Assembly: GCF_009646095.1 (NCBI RefSeq)
Contig: NZ_CP045725.1
Span: forward strand, 1,302,001 to 1,366,000
Direction: 5' to 3'
Length of the DNA: 64,000 nucleotides
DNA from: Raineyella fluvialis
GTDB taxonomy: Bacteria; Actinomycetota; Actinomycetes; Propionibacteriales; Propionibacteriaceae
The notes under the pieces were generated by a model, which was given only the letters and a program-made list of their open reading frames with translations, did not search any database and was not told the origin of the DNA. Positions 32,226-41,498 of this stretch are shown here, one piece after another. Every line of letters starts with the position of its first letter. Position 1 is the stretch's first letter. The position numbers were made by a program, and so were the translations under genes.

Positions 32226-34868
32226 ATGAGTGAGATGCCCCCGCAGAACGAGGACGCCCAGGGCCAGGGCCCGGACGAGCAGGCCGGACTCGACGAACAG
32301 GCCGTCGCCGACCAGCAGGGCCTGACGGTCGCCGCGAAGGTCGACAACGTCGAGCAGATCGACCTCGAGGCCGAGATCCAGAAGTCCTACCTCGACTACG
32401 CCATGTCGGTGATCGTCGGCCGTGCCCTGCCGGACGTCCGCGACGGCCTCAAGCCGGTGCACCGGCGCGTGCTCTACGCCATGTACGACGGCGGCTACCG
32501 CCCCGACCGCGGCTGGAACAAGTGCGCCCGCGTCGTCGGTGAGGTGATGGGCACCTACCACCCGCACGGCGACTCGGCGATCTACGACACCCTGGTCCGC
32601 CTCGCCCAGCCGTGGGTGATGCGCGCCGTGCTGGTCAACGGTCAGGGCAACTTCGGTTCCCCGGGCAACGACCCGGCCGCCGCGATGCGCTACACCGAGT
32701 GCAAGATGGCTCCGCTGGCCATGGAGATGGTCCGCGACATCGACGAGGAGACCGTCGACTTCCAGCCGAACTACGACGGTCGCGACATGGAGCCGACCGT
32801 CCTGCCGGCCCGCTTCCCCAACCTGCTGGTGAACGGCTCGACGGGCATTGCCGTCGGCATGGCCACCAACATCCCGACCCACAACATGCGCGAGGTCAAC
32901 GACGCCGTGCAGTGGGCGTTGCAGCATCCGGAGGCCTCCGAGGAGGAGCTGCTGGAGGCCGCGATGGAGCGGATCAAGGGCCCGGACTTCCCGCTCGGTG
33001 CCCTGATCGTCGGCCGCAAGGGGATCGAGGAGGCCTACCGGACCGGCCGCGGTTCGGTCACGATGCGCGCCGTGATCGACATCGAGGAGGACGACAAGGG
33101 CCGTACGCAGCTCGTGGTCACCGAACTGCCGTACATGTGCAATCCGGACAACCTCGCGTTGAAGATCGCCGAACTGGTGCACAACGGCAAGCTCAACGGG
33201 ATCGCCGACATCCGTGACGACAGCTCCGCCCGCACCGGCCAGCGCCTCGTCATCGTGCTGAAGCGTGACGCCCAGCCTCGCGTGGTGATGAACAACCTCT
33301 ACAAGCACACCCAGCTGCAGGACACCTTCGGCTGCAACATGGTGGCGCTGGTCGACGAGGTCCCGCGGACGCTGCGCCTGGACCAGTTCATCTCGCACTG
33401 GATCACCCACCAGATCGAGGTCATCCGGCGTCGCACCGAGTACCGGCTGCGCAAGGCGGAGGAGCAGGCGCACATCTACCGCGCCCTGGTGAAGGCCCTC
33501 GACGCCCTCGACGAGGTCATCGCGCTGATCCGCCGCTCGCCGACGACGGAGGCCGCCCGGGAGGGTCTGAAGGACCTGCTGGAGATCGACGACGCGCAGG
33601 CCACCGCCATCCTCGACATGCAGCTGCGCCGGCTGGCGGCCCTGGAGCGGCAGAAGATCATCGATTCCCTCGAGGAGATCGAGGCCCGGATCGCCGACTA
33701 CCGCGACATCCTGGCCAAGCCCGAGCGCCAGCGACAGATCATCGCCACCGAGCTACAGGAGATCGTCGACAAGTACGGCGACGAGCGGCGCACCCGGATC
33801 GTCTCCGCGGACGGCGACCTGTCCGACGAGGACCTGATCCCCGATGAGGACGTCATCGTCACCATCACCCACGGCGGCTACGCCAAGCGGACCCGCTCCG
33901 ACCAGTACCGCGTGCAGAAGCGCGGTGGCAAGGGCGTCCGCGGGGCGACGCTGCGGGCGGACGACGAGGTCGCGCACCTCTTCGCGACCACCAACCACCA
34001 GTGGATCCTGTTCTTCACCAACATGGGACGCGTCTACCGGGCCAAGGCCTGGCAGCTCCCCGAGGCCAACCGGGACGCCAAGGGCGGGCACGTGGCCGGG
34101 CTGCTGAGCTTCCTGCCCGGCGAGACGATCGCGCAGGTGCTCGCCATCCCGTCGTACGAGGTGGCGGACTACCTGCTGCTCGCCACCCGCAAGGGGCTGG
34201 TGAAGAAGACCGTGCTGACGGCGTACGACTCGCCGCGGCAGGCCGGCGTGATCGCCATCAGCTTCCGTGACGAGGACGACGAGTTGATCGGCGCCGAGCT
34301 CGCGAAGGCCGAGGACGATGTCCTGCTGGTCTCCCGCAAGGGCCAGGCGATCCGCTTCCACGCCGACGACGAGCAGTTGCGTCCGATGGGCCGGGCCACT
34401 TCCGGCGTGACCGGGATGAAGTTCCGTGAGGGCGACGAACTGCTGGCGATGATGGTCGTCCGGCACGACTTCCCCGAGGACGACCGCTTCGTCTTCACGG
34501 TCACCGACGAGGGCTTCGCGAAGCGCTCCCGGGTCAGCGAGTACCGGCTGCAGGGCCGCGGTGGCCTGGGCATCAAGGCGATGAAGCTGAACTCCGAGCG
34601 GGGCAGCCTGGTGGGTGGCCTGATGGTCCAGGAGGGCGATGAGGTCATCGCCATCAAGAGCTCCGGTCAGGTGACACGGAGCGCTGTCAGCGAGGTCGCG
34701 GTCACCTCCCGTGACACTATGGGGGTGAAGTTCGTCGGTGTCTCCTCGAGCGACGCGGTGTCGATCATCGCGCTGAACCCGGAGAGTGCCGACGACGACA
34801 CCGAGGTGCTCGACGAGGCCGAGCCTGAGGTGCCCGATGAGACGAGCGAGGAGTCCACCAGTGAGTGA
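32226..34868 (+). CDS. gyrA: DNA gyrase subunit A
   Basis: The 880-residue cleavage subunit has its active-site tyrosine at Tyr156 (MRYTECKM). The quinolone-resistance region [10 protein letters not shown] has Ser117 and Asp121, the susceptible-type residues. The C-terminal beta-pinwheel carries the GyrA box QKRGGKG, which wraps DNA. There is an acidic N-terminal extension of about 40 residues and an acidic tail. It follows gyrB by 17 bp in one operon and overlaps the start of the DUF3566 gene. Confidence 0.97.
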   Translation: MSEMPPQNEDAQGQGPDEQAGLDEQAVADQQGLTVAAKVDNVEQIDLEAEIQKSYLDYAMSVIVGRALPDVRDGLKPVHRRVLYAMYDGGYRPDRGWNKCARVVGEVMGTYHPHGDSAIYDTLVRLAQPWVMRAVLVNGQGNFGSPGNDPAAAMRYTECKMAPLAMEMVRDIDEETVDFQPNYDGRDMEPTVLPARFPNLLVNGSTGIAVGMATNIPTHNMREVNDAVQWALQHPEASEEELLEAAMERIKGPDFPLGALIVGRKGIEEAYRTGRGSVTMRAVIDIEEDDKGRTQLVVTELPYMCNPDNLALKIAELVHNGKLNGIADIRDDSSARTGQRLVIVLKRDAQPRVVMNNLYKHTQLQDTFGCNMVALVDEVPRTLRLDQFISHWITHQIEVIRRRTEYRLRKAEEQAHIYRALVKALDALDEVIALIRRSPTTEAAREGLKDLLEIDDAQATAILDMQLRRLAALERQKIIDSLEEIEARIADYRDILAKPERQRQIIATELQEIVDKYGDERRTRIVSADGDLSDEDLIPDEDVIVTITHGGYAKRTRSDQYRVQKRGGKGVRGATLRADDEVAHLFATTNHQWILFFTNMGRVYRAKAWQLPEANRDAKGGHVAGLLSFLPGETIAQVLAIPSYEVADYLLLATRKGLVKKTVLTAYDSPRQAGVIAISFRDEDDELIGAELAKAEDDVLLVSRKGQAIRFHADDEQLRPMGRATSGVTGMKFREGDELLAMMVVRHDFPEDDRFVFTVTDEGFAKRSRVSEYRLQGRGGLGIKAMKLNSERGSLVGGLMVQEGDEVIAIKSSGQVTRSAVSEVAVTSRDTMGVKFVGVSSSDAVSIIALNPESADDDTEVLDEAEPEVPDETSEESTSE

Positions 34869-35376
34869 CGCCCGACCGGACGGCGACGTCGACGAGACCG
34901 TGCTGCGCTCCACCGAGGAGTTCTACGGCGACGCCGGAGTGCCCGAAGCGCCCGAAGCCCCGACCCCGCTACGCCGCCCCGCTCCGGAGCAGGCGATGTC
35001 GCACCGGACGCGCCGGGCGACGCTGCGGCTCAGCCACGTCGACCCGTGGTCGGTGATGAAGACGTCGTTCGTCTTCTCCATCGCCTTCGGGATCGCCGCG
35101 CTGATCCTGGTGCTGATCACCTGGACGGTGCTGTCCGTCTCGGGCGTCTTCGACCTGATCAACGAGCAGGTCGGCGCTCTGCTGATGTCGCCAGGGGAGA
35201 GCCAGACCTTCCGGATCCAGGACTACTTCGGCCTGTCCAAGACGTTGGGCCTGACGATCCTGCTGTCGGTGCTCAACGTGGTCATCCTGACGGCGATGTC
35301 GACCCTGATGGCCTTCCTCTACAACGTCGCCTGCCGCCTGATCGGCGGCCTCGAGGTCACCCTCGCCGAGGACTGA
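34861..35376 (+). CDS. DUF3566 transmembrane protein
   Basis: The 171-residue protein has a hydrophilic N-terminal half and two membrane helices in the DUF3566 domain: [18 protein letters not shown] and [18 protein letters not shown], ending in [20 protein letters not shown]. Members follow gyrA throughout Actinobacteria; function unknown. The GTG start at 34861 overlaps the gyrA 3' end by eight bases, and a longer in-frame start inside gyrA is not needed. Its end overlaps the convergent glycosyltransferase gene by 20 bp. Confidence 0.9.
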   Translation: MSDARPDGDVDETVLRSTEEFYGDAGVPEAPEAPTPLRRPAPEQAMSHRTRRATLRLSHVDPWSVMKTSFVFSIAFGIAALILVLITWTVLSVSGVFDLINEQVGALLMSPGESQTFRIQDYFGLSKTLGLTILLSVLNVVILTAMSTLMAFLYNVACRLIGGLEVTLAED

Positions 35377-36531
35377 CCCGCGACCCGCGCCAGGCGATGA
35401 CCGCCCGGGTGACGATCCAGGCCAGGGTGATCAGCGCCAGGATGGTGTAGCTGTCGGCGGCGACGATCCGCCAGCCGTGCAGGTGCAGCTCCCGGCCGTT
35501 CTCGTGGGGGATGTGCCAGATCGCCTGCGAGACGGTCAGCAGGGCCCAGAGGGATCCGATGACGCGGGCGGCGATGTCGGTGCGGGCGGCCGTGACGAGC
35601 AGCAGCAGGATCGGCCAGGCCCAGACGAGGTGGTGGATCCACGACACCGGCGAGACGAGGATGGCGACCAGTTCGGTGCCCAGCATCGCCTCCGCCACGT
35701 GGCCCTGCCGCCACCGTACGGCCGAGCCACCGATGCCCACCACGATGGTGACCAGCGCCAGCACGGCCCAGGCCACCGAGGTGTGGCCGTCGCCGAGCAG
35801 ACGGGACAGGGCGCCGGTGTAGGACTGGTTGCTCAGATAGGACGGCGTCCCGATCCGGCCGGAGTCGAAGATCGTGTGCGTCCAGTACGTCACCGATGAG
35901 TGCGGCAGGACCAGGAAGCCGAGCAGGATGGTGCCGATACCGGACAGCGGGGCGACGATCGCCGCCCGCTTCTGCCGGGTGGCGAGCAGCAGCAGCCAGA
36001 AGATGGCCGGGGTGAGCTTGATACCGGCGGCGATGCCGATCCCCACGCCCCGCCAGCGGCGCTCCTCGGGGCCATCAGGTCCTCCACGACGAGCCAGGCG
36101 AGCAGCAGGTTGACCTGCCCGAAGCCGAAGTTGGACACGATCGGATCCAGCAGCAGTGCCATCGGGGTCAGCAGGATCGCGATCGTGGCCGCCAGGTTCG
36201 GCTGGAGACGCCGCAGCACGAGGACGCTGATCCGGATCAGGGCCGCGCCACTGAGGGCGTACGTGGCGACGATCATCGCCTGCGGGGGCAGCAGCGCCAG
36301 CGGGGCGAACACCACCGCGGCGAACGGGGGATAGGTGAACGGCAGCCAGAAGTCCTTGAGGTCGTACAGGCTGGTCTGGCGGTGCCAGATGAACTCGCCG
36401 CCCATCCGGTAGACCTTGAGGTCGATCGGGTCATGCTGCGCGACGAAGGCCCAGAGTACGATCGTGAGCAGCACCGGGACGGCGGCCCACCACCATGACG
36501 GTATCGGGCGTGTGTCGCGCTCGGTCTGCAT
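35357..36531 (-). pseudogene. GT87-type (DUF2029) polyprenol-dependent mannosyltransferase, frame broken
   Basis: The restored protein is about 391 residues with some ten membrane helices. The extracytoplasmic loop motif DPIDLKVYRMGG after the first helix and TYPPFAAVVFAPLALL are typical of GT-C-fold glycosyltransferases such as PimE, which add mannose from polyprenyl-phosphate donors. At 36068-36071 one base is missing from GGGG; restoring it changes LMAPRSAAGG into LMAPEERRWRGVG and joins the frame ending at 35357. The start ATG 36531 has GGGGA upstream. It is divergent from the second GT87 gene. Confidence 0.85.
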
Positions 36532-36753
36532 GGTGTTCCCCGTTTCTGGTCGGCGGCAGGGCACTGGAGCAGGTCCCGGGCCTCACTCTAGAGAACGGAC
36601 CCTGGCCAGCACGATTCGACCACCGCCGCCGGGACTCCTCAGGGCGCGGGCGCGGGCGGTTCCTGGGCCTCGTACCGCTACGATCCCAGGAGTGGCATCC
36701 CCAGAACCCCAGCCCCCGCCCAGAAGTCCCGCCGCGCCGGCATCAGCACCGGT

Positions 36754-38016
36754 GTGATGTGGCTGGCAACGCGACTCGTCCTGCTGTTCCTCCTGGCAGG
36801 ACCCGAGTCGATGGCCAGGGGCGACGCCACCTACTACTACCTCAAGGTGGCCGACCTGGCGAAGGTCGGATTGACGCACACCATGCCGGAGTACCCGACC
36901 CCGGTCGTCTGGTTGCTGCAGCTGCCCTCGCTGCTCGGCGGGTTCCAGATGGTCTACGTCAGGACGTTCGTCGCCCTCATGGTGCTGGTGGACCTGGCCC
37001 TCGCGATGTGGCTGTGGCTGCGGGGCCGGCGGAACGGAACCTTCGCCGCGGCCAACTTCTGGACCTGGTTCATCTTCCTGATCGGGCCGCTGGTCTTCGC
37101 CCGGTTCGACATCATCCCCGCCTTCCTCGCCGCGGCGGCACTCCTGCTGCTCGCGCGCTTCCCCGCGGTCTCGGGTGGCCTGGTCGCGCTGGGGGCGGCG
37201 ATCAAGCTCTGGCCCGCGGCGCTGATCGCCGGTCTGCTGGGACAGCGGCACGGCCGATGGGCGCTCTGGCTCGGCTTCGGGGTCACCGGAATCGTCCTGG
37301 TCGCGGCCAGCGTGATGACCGCCGGCTGGCACCGTCTGCTGTCCCCGGTGGTGTGGCAGAAGGAGCGTGGCCTCCAGATCGAGTCGGTCTGGGCCACCCC
37401 GGCGATGCTGAACGCCCTGGTCCACCCCGGCCGGTACAAGATCCACGTGTCGTCGTTCAATGCCTGGGAGATCCTCGGTCAGGGCGTGTCGCTGCTGCTG
37501 TTGGCCTCGACCGTCGCGACCCTCATCGGAGGCCTGGCGATCCTCGCCCTCGGTGTGCGGGCCTGGCGTTCCCGCGGGCACGACCTGTACGCAGGAGCGA
37601 TGGTGATGACCACGGTGATCGCCATCATGATCACCACGAACAAGACCCTCAGCCCGCAGTACCTGGTGTGGCTGGGCGGACCGTTGGCCGTCCTCCTGCT
37701 CGTGCGGCCGGGTCGACTCCCGGTGGCGGACCGCCTGCTGGTGGCGCTCGCCCTCCTGATGGGTGTGTTGACCCAGCTGATCTTCCCGATCTTCTACGAG
37801 GTGCTGAACGTCCTCCAGCCGAGCGTGGGCCACACCCTGATGACTCTTGACCTGGCGATCAGGAACCTGGCGCTGGTCGTCTTCACTGTGCTGTCCTTCG
37901 TCCGGGCCTGGGTCCTGGTCGGCGCCTCCGCGCCTGCCTCCGTACGGGTCGGATCCGGACGTCCGCCCCTGCCTGCGGTGGGGTCCGACGACGTGCTCCC
38001 GGACACCGTACGGTAG
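36754..38016 (+). CDS. GT87-like (DUF2029) membrane glycosyltransferase
   Basis: The 420-residue polytopic protein has about ten helices. GDATYYYLKVADLAK and EYPTPVVWLLQLPSLLGG form the first periplasmic loop expected of GT-C enzymes, and TTNKTLSPQYLVWLGGPLAV near residue 290 is a common GT87 segment. The donor is probably a polyprenyl-phosphate sugar for a cell-envelope glycan. The start is uncertain: adding one C near 36720-36723 would open a frame from GTG 36692 reading QKSRRAGISTG into this ORF, so the 5' end may carry another single-base error. Confidence 0.78.
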   Translation: MMWLATRLVLLFLLAGPESMARGDATYYYLKVADLAKVGLTHTMPEYPTPVVWLLQLPSLLGGFQMVYVRTFVALMVLVDLALAMWLWLRGRRNGTFAAANFWTWFIFLIGPLVFARFDIIPAFLAAAALLLLARFPAVSGGLVALGAAIKLWPAALIAGLLGQRHGRWALWLGFGVTGIVLVAASVMTAGWHRLLSPVVWQKERGLQIESVWATPAMLNALVHPGRYKIHVSSFNAWEILGQGVSLLLLASTVATLIGGLAILALGVRAWRSRGHDLYAGAMVMTTVIAIMITTNKTLSPQYLVWLGGPLAVLLLVRPGRLPVADRLLVALALLMGVLTQLIFPIFYEVLNVLQPSVGHTLMTLDLAIRNLALVVFTVLSFVRAWVLVGASAPASVRVGSGRPPLPAVGSDDVLPDTVR

Positions 38017-38092
38017 GGCAGCGGGCCGATTTTGCGTGCCGCTGGGCATGCGCTAATGTTTGTCCTCGGCGCGGCAAGCAGGAGCGCCGAAC

Positions 38093-38166
38093 GGGCCCAT
38101 AGCTCAGGTGGTTAGAGCGCTGTCCTGATAAGACAGAGGTCGCTGGTTCAAGTCCAGCTGGGCCCA
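38093..38166 (+). tRNA. tRNA-Ile (anticodon GAT)
   Basis: The 74-base sequence folds as a full cloverleaf: acceptor GGGCCCA pairs with TGGGCCC, the anticodon stem CTGTC/GACAG encloses CTGATAA with GAT at 38127-38129, and GGTTCAAGTCC forms the T arm. The discriminator is A, followed by CC then G, so the terminal CCA is not fully encoded and needs the CCA-adding enzyme found at 53.2 kb. A tRNA-Ile near gyrA is usual in Actinobacteria; the customary tRNA-Ala next to it is not present here. Confidence 0.97.
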
Positions 38167-38339
38167 CCGTCAACCTTGTGCCCCTCCGTGCGCGGGTGCC
38201 GCCCGTCAGGGGTCGTGTCGCCGCGAACGATGATGGATAGGGGCGCACCCCGGCTCCGCTACCCATCATCCTCCGCGCGTTCTCGTGATGATTCCGGTCA
38301 GGTCATCCCGGTGAATCAATCCATCCCGAAGGAATGTCC

Positions 38340-39610
38340 TCAGGCTTTCGGCGGCGTTCCTTCAGCATTGGACACGACAGCATCGATCTGAATCAAAGCA
38401 CCGTCGGGCAGAGCTGATACGCCCACAATTCGCCGGGCCGGAATCCCGCCGGGGAAGAATGTGGCGTACGCCTGGTCGACCTCCGGCATATCGGCGAGGT
38501 CGGTGAGGAAGATGTTCACCTTGACGACATCGTCCAGGGAATGGTCGATCTCCTCAAGAACGGCCTTCAGGTTGTCGAGGCACCGCTCCGTCTGCTTCTT
38601 GATGCCCCCACCACGAGTTCACCCGAGGTCGGATCGACGGGCAGTTGCGCCGAGAGGTTGTTGTAATGCGAGAAAGCCACCGTCTGCGTGGCCAGCGGAT
38701 GCCTGGGGGCCCGGTCGGTATTGTTGGCCTCGATGATGAGGCCATGCCGGTCCTCAACTTCCTGCGGGGGCGTTCCGTCACCGTGCGAAACGACGGCTTC
38801 CATCTGGACCAAGGCATTCATCGGTAGTGCCGTACAGGCAATGGTGGTGCGGGCGGGAAGATAGCCGACCGCCCGGGCGATTCCGGAGTCCGGGAAGAAC
38901 GTCGAGTAGACCTCATCCACGCACTCGATATCCGAAAGCCTCGTCAGGAAGATGTTGATCTTCACGATGTCGTCGATGGGAACGTCGATGCTCTCCAGGA
39001 TCGCCTTGATGTTCTTGAGGCACTGGGCGGCCTGCTCCCTGACGCCGCCGGCCACCAGCTGGCCCGTGCGCGGATCGATGGGGAGTTGGGCGGAGATGTT
39101 GTTGTAGTGGGAGAAGGCCACGGTCTGGGTCGACAGCGGACTGACCGGGGCATTGTCGGTGTTCTTGGCGATCTTGACCAGGTCGCCCGCCTGGGGCGCA
39201 TCCGGAATCGTCCCCTTACCGTTCGAGACGACTGCCTCGATCTGCACCAGAGCATTCATGGGCACAGCGGAGACCGCCACCGTCGTCCGGGTGGGAACAT
39301 AGTTCGGGAAATAGGTCCGGTACACCTCGTCCACAGCGTCGAGGTCGGCGATGTCCTTGAGAAATACGGTGATCCGCACGACGTCGTCCAGAACGTGGTC
39401 GATGCTCTCAACAATTGCCTTGATGTTCTTGAAGCACTGATCGGCCTGTTCTTTCACTCCGCCGAGCACGAGTTCACCTGTCGTCGGATCCACGGGCAAT
39501 TGAGCGGAAAGATGGTTGTAATGCGAGAACGCTACCGTCTGCGAGGACGTGCCGGCGCCCCCTGGCGCATTGTCCGTATTTCTCGCCAGAACCGCATTGT
39601 AGGCACTCAT
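38340..39610 (-). pseudogene. Triple RidA-domain (YjgF/UK114) protein, frame broken in the third domain
   Basis: The restored protein is about 423 residues and consists of three consecutive RidA domains of about 140 residues. Each begins with a TQTVAFSHYNNLSAQLPVDP-like strand and ends with a loop carrying the conserved Arg (PTRTT, PARTT, PARRI) and LVQIEAVV/LIQIDAVV. RidA enzymes hydrolyse reactive enamine/imine intermediates and normally form trimers of single domains, so one chain could build a whole trimer. The frame breaks at 38605-38609: one more C in the run gives GELVVGGIKKQTERC and an intact third domain ending at 38340. The ATG 39610 has an excellent ribosome site (AAGGAGGAG). Base composition is less GC-biased than neighbours, which suggests transfer next to the tRNA. 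Confidence 0.88.
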
Positions 39611-40266
39611 TAAGCAACTCCTCCTTGAGTCGGTGCGACGAAGCAGAATTGTTCGCCACTCGGTGGGGTGGGAGTCTAGGTGGCGGCGGACGCGGAGGTC
39701 CAGCAAGGGAGAAGCCACTCGGGCCTGATGGGTGATGATCGATGGGGCTGCCGGGAAGTGAGTCGCTGGGGCGCTGGTCGACCTCATCGGCGGATTCCGG
39801 CCCCGAAGAATTGGCTCCGGGACGAACCACCTTTCGCCGCCCCGGTCAGCTGGGCGGTGGTCACCGGGTCGCTGGCCGATGCGCGGCGTCAGGCTGTCCG
39901 CGGGGACGAGGAGGGGCGAGCTGCCGGCCGGGTCGACCGAGCTGGTGCAGGGTGGGCGAGGGGCAGCGCTGTCGTCCGGGTCGGGACACGGGGGCCACGC
40001 CGACGTCGCCGGCTCACCTGGTCGCCGTCAGGTCGTCAATGTGACGAAGATCATGCGCGCCAGGGGTGGCCGTCGGGGGTCCTGAGCGGCCCCGACGGGT
40101 GGCGGAGCGGTGTCTCGCCCCCCGGTCAGGCGGTCCCTCCAGCTCACGATTCCCCTAAGGCTCCGAAGAGTCGATTGCGAACGGATCGAGCACGGTGTAC
40201 ATAAATGGAAGTTCGCTTCCATATTGCGAAAGAATTAGCGAAATCAGGATGCTCCCCAGGTCCGCT
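39611..40266. other. Gene-free region between the RidA fusion and a glycosyltransferase remnant
   Basis: In about 650 bp I see no credible coding sequence; the open frames are Arg/Pro/Ala-rich shadows. The 3' part (40160-40250) is clearly AT-richer and holds a small hairpin. The RidA promoter should lie within 39620-39700. The stretch may be debris from past insertion near the tRNA. Confidence 0.5.
40205..40222. terminator. Hairpin with TTCG tetraloop
   Basis: ATGGAAG and CTTCCAT form a perfect 7-bp stem around TTCG, in an AT-rich patch 45 bp beyond the end of the glycosyltransferase remnant (minus strand). It could terminate that transcript; no long T tract is present. Confidence 0.45.
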
Positions 40267-40670
40267 TCAATGCCGTGGCGAGGCCTTCAGATGAGCCTGG
40301 ATCGAAGGCCGAACGGCGGTGAAGCGAGGGTCGGTCAACAGCGTCCGCTTCACGAACGGGAAGCCACTCTTCAGCAGGGCCTGCCAGCCGGCCAGCACCG
40401 CGTCGGCCTCCCGGGGGAGCCCCAGATCCGCCTGGTCCCAGCCGACCTCTGTCGTCCAGCCGTGGTCGGCGACCAGGTGGCTCAGGCCGAACTCGTACGT
40501 ACGGATCACGTGCGTCTTCGACGGCTGCGGGCCGACACCGGCGAAGAAATCCCGCAGGGGCGGCTCGGCGAGCAGCCCCCGGAGAACGCCAGCAGGTAAC
40601 TCTGCAGGTGATCGATCGGATGGTGGTTCATCGTGGCGGCCCAGACCCGGGCGGTGCTGTCCTCGAACGG
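40267..40670 (-). pseudogene. C-terminal remnant of an RgpF-type (rhamnan synthesis F) glycosyltransferase
   Basis: Reading from about 40670 gives ARVWAATMNHHPIDHLQSYLLAFS. After adding one base to the CCCCC/GG run at 40576-40582 the frame continues as RGLLAEPPLRDFFAGV, then RTYEFGLSHLV and SGFPFVKRTLLTDPR, ending at 40267. The HLQSYLLAF and GFPFVKR.LL motifs are those of the C-terminal part of RgpF-like polysaccharide glycosyltransferases. Only about 130 of the several hundred residues remain, and the 5' part is lost against the end of the TSUP gene. This is probably a true gene fragment. An alternative is a small gene starting at ATG 40631. Confidence 0.6.
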
Positions 40671-40675
40671 GCGGC

Positions 40676-41440
40676 TCAGCTCAGCCACAGCCACGCCGCC
40701 AGGAAGAAGCCGCCGCCCGCGACGACCGCCCGCAGCACCTGCTCCGGGATGAGTCGTTGGATCACCGGCCCGACGTTGCCTCCGACCAGGCAGCCCAGGC
40801 CGAGCGCGATCGCCGCCGCCCAGTTCACCGGACCGTACGCGATGAAGATCACCGAGGCGACAAGGTTGCTGACGCCCAGCAGCAGGCTCTTGACCACCAT
40901 CGCCCGGGTGAAGAGCTCCGAGGTCGCGATCAGCGTGAGGGCCAGGTACATCACCCCTGCGCCCGCACCGAAGTAGCCGCCGTAGCAGCAGACCAGGAAC
41001 AGGCCGACCCAGTAGAGCACCGGGTTGGGGTCCTCCCCCCGCATCCGGCTGATCCGTGGACTGAGGAGCAGCAGGACCGAGGCCAGTACGATCAGCCACG
41101 GCACGATGGCGGTGAAACTCGACTCGCCGGCGACCAGCAGCAGGGTTCCGCCCAGCCCACCGCCGACCGCCGACACCGCCAGTTGGGCCGCGAGGGTCCG
41201 GCGGCTGCCACCGGTGACCGTACGCATCGCGCGAGCGGTGGAGCCGACGCCGACGCCGACCAGGCCCAGGGTGTTGGAGACGTTCGCGGCGACGGGCGAC
41301 AGACCCGCGGCCAGCAGGACGGGGTAGCTCACCAGCGAGGCCAGCCCGGTCAGGTAGCCGACGATGCCGGTGCCGACGCCCGCGAGTGCGATGAGCGCCA
41401 GCGTCCCGATGTCCAGCCCGAGGATCTCGATCCCGCCCAT
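40676..41440 (-). CDS. TSUP family permease (TauE/SafE sulfite/anion exporter type)
   Basis: The 254-residue protein has seven to eight helices and the two-repeat pattern of TSUP transporters: GTGIVGYLTGLASLVSYPVLL in the first half and CCYGGYFGAGAGVMYL in the second, both with the glycine-rich re-entrant segments. Members move sulfite, sulfonates or other organic anions; the substrate here is unknown. It stands alone, with a glycosyltransferase fragment directly downstream. Confidence 0.88.
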   Translation of the reverse strand: MGGIEILGLDIGTLALIALAGVGTGIVGYLTGLASLVSYPVLLAAGLSPVAANVSNTLGLVGVGVGSTARAMRTVTGGSRRTLAAQLAVSAVGGGLGGTLLLVAGESSFTAIVPWLIVLASVLLLLSPRISRMRGEDPNPVLYWVGLFLVCCYGGYFGAGAGVMYLALTLIATSELFTRAMVVKSLLLGVSNLVASVIFIAYGPVNWAAAIALGLGCLVGGNVGPVIQRLIPEQVLRAVVAGGGFFLAAWLWLS

Positions 41441-41498
41441 CCGCCGCCCTTCTCCGTCCCAGCAACGGAGCCTAGTCCGGGGCTCGGACGGATCGTGG

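Noticed and set aside
38170-38339. Search for tRNA-Ala or another tRNA after tRNA-Ile
   Set aside because: No cloverleaf arms or T-loop consensus found in this interval.
39680-40204. Open frame in the gap after the RidA fusion
   Set aside because: Arg/Gly/Ala/Pro-rich with no start signal or recognisable motif, and codon pattern unlike neighbours.
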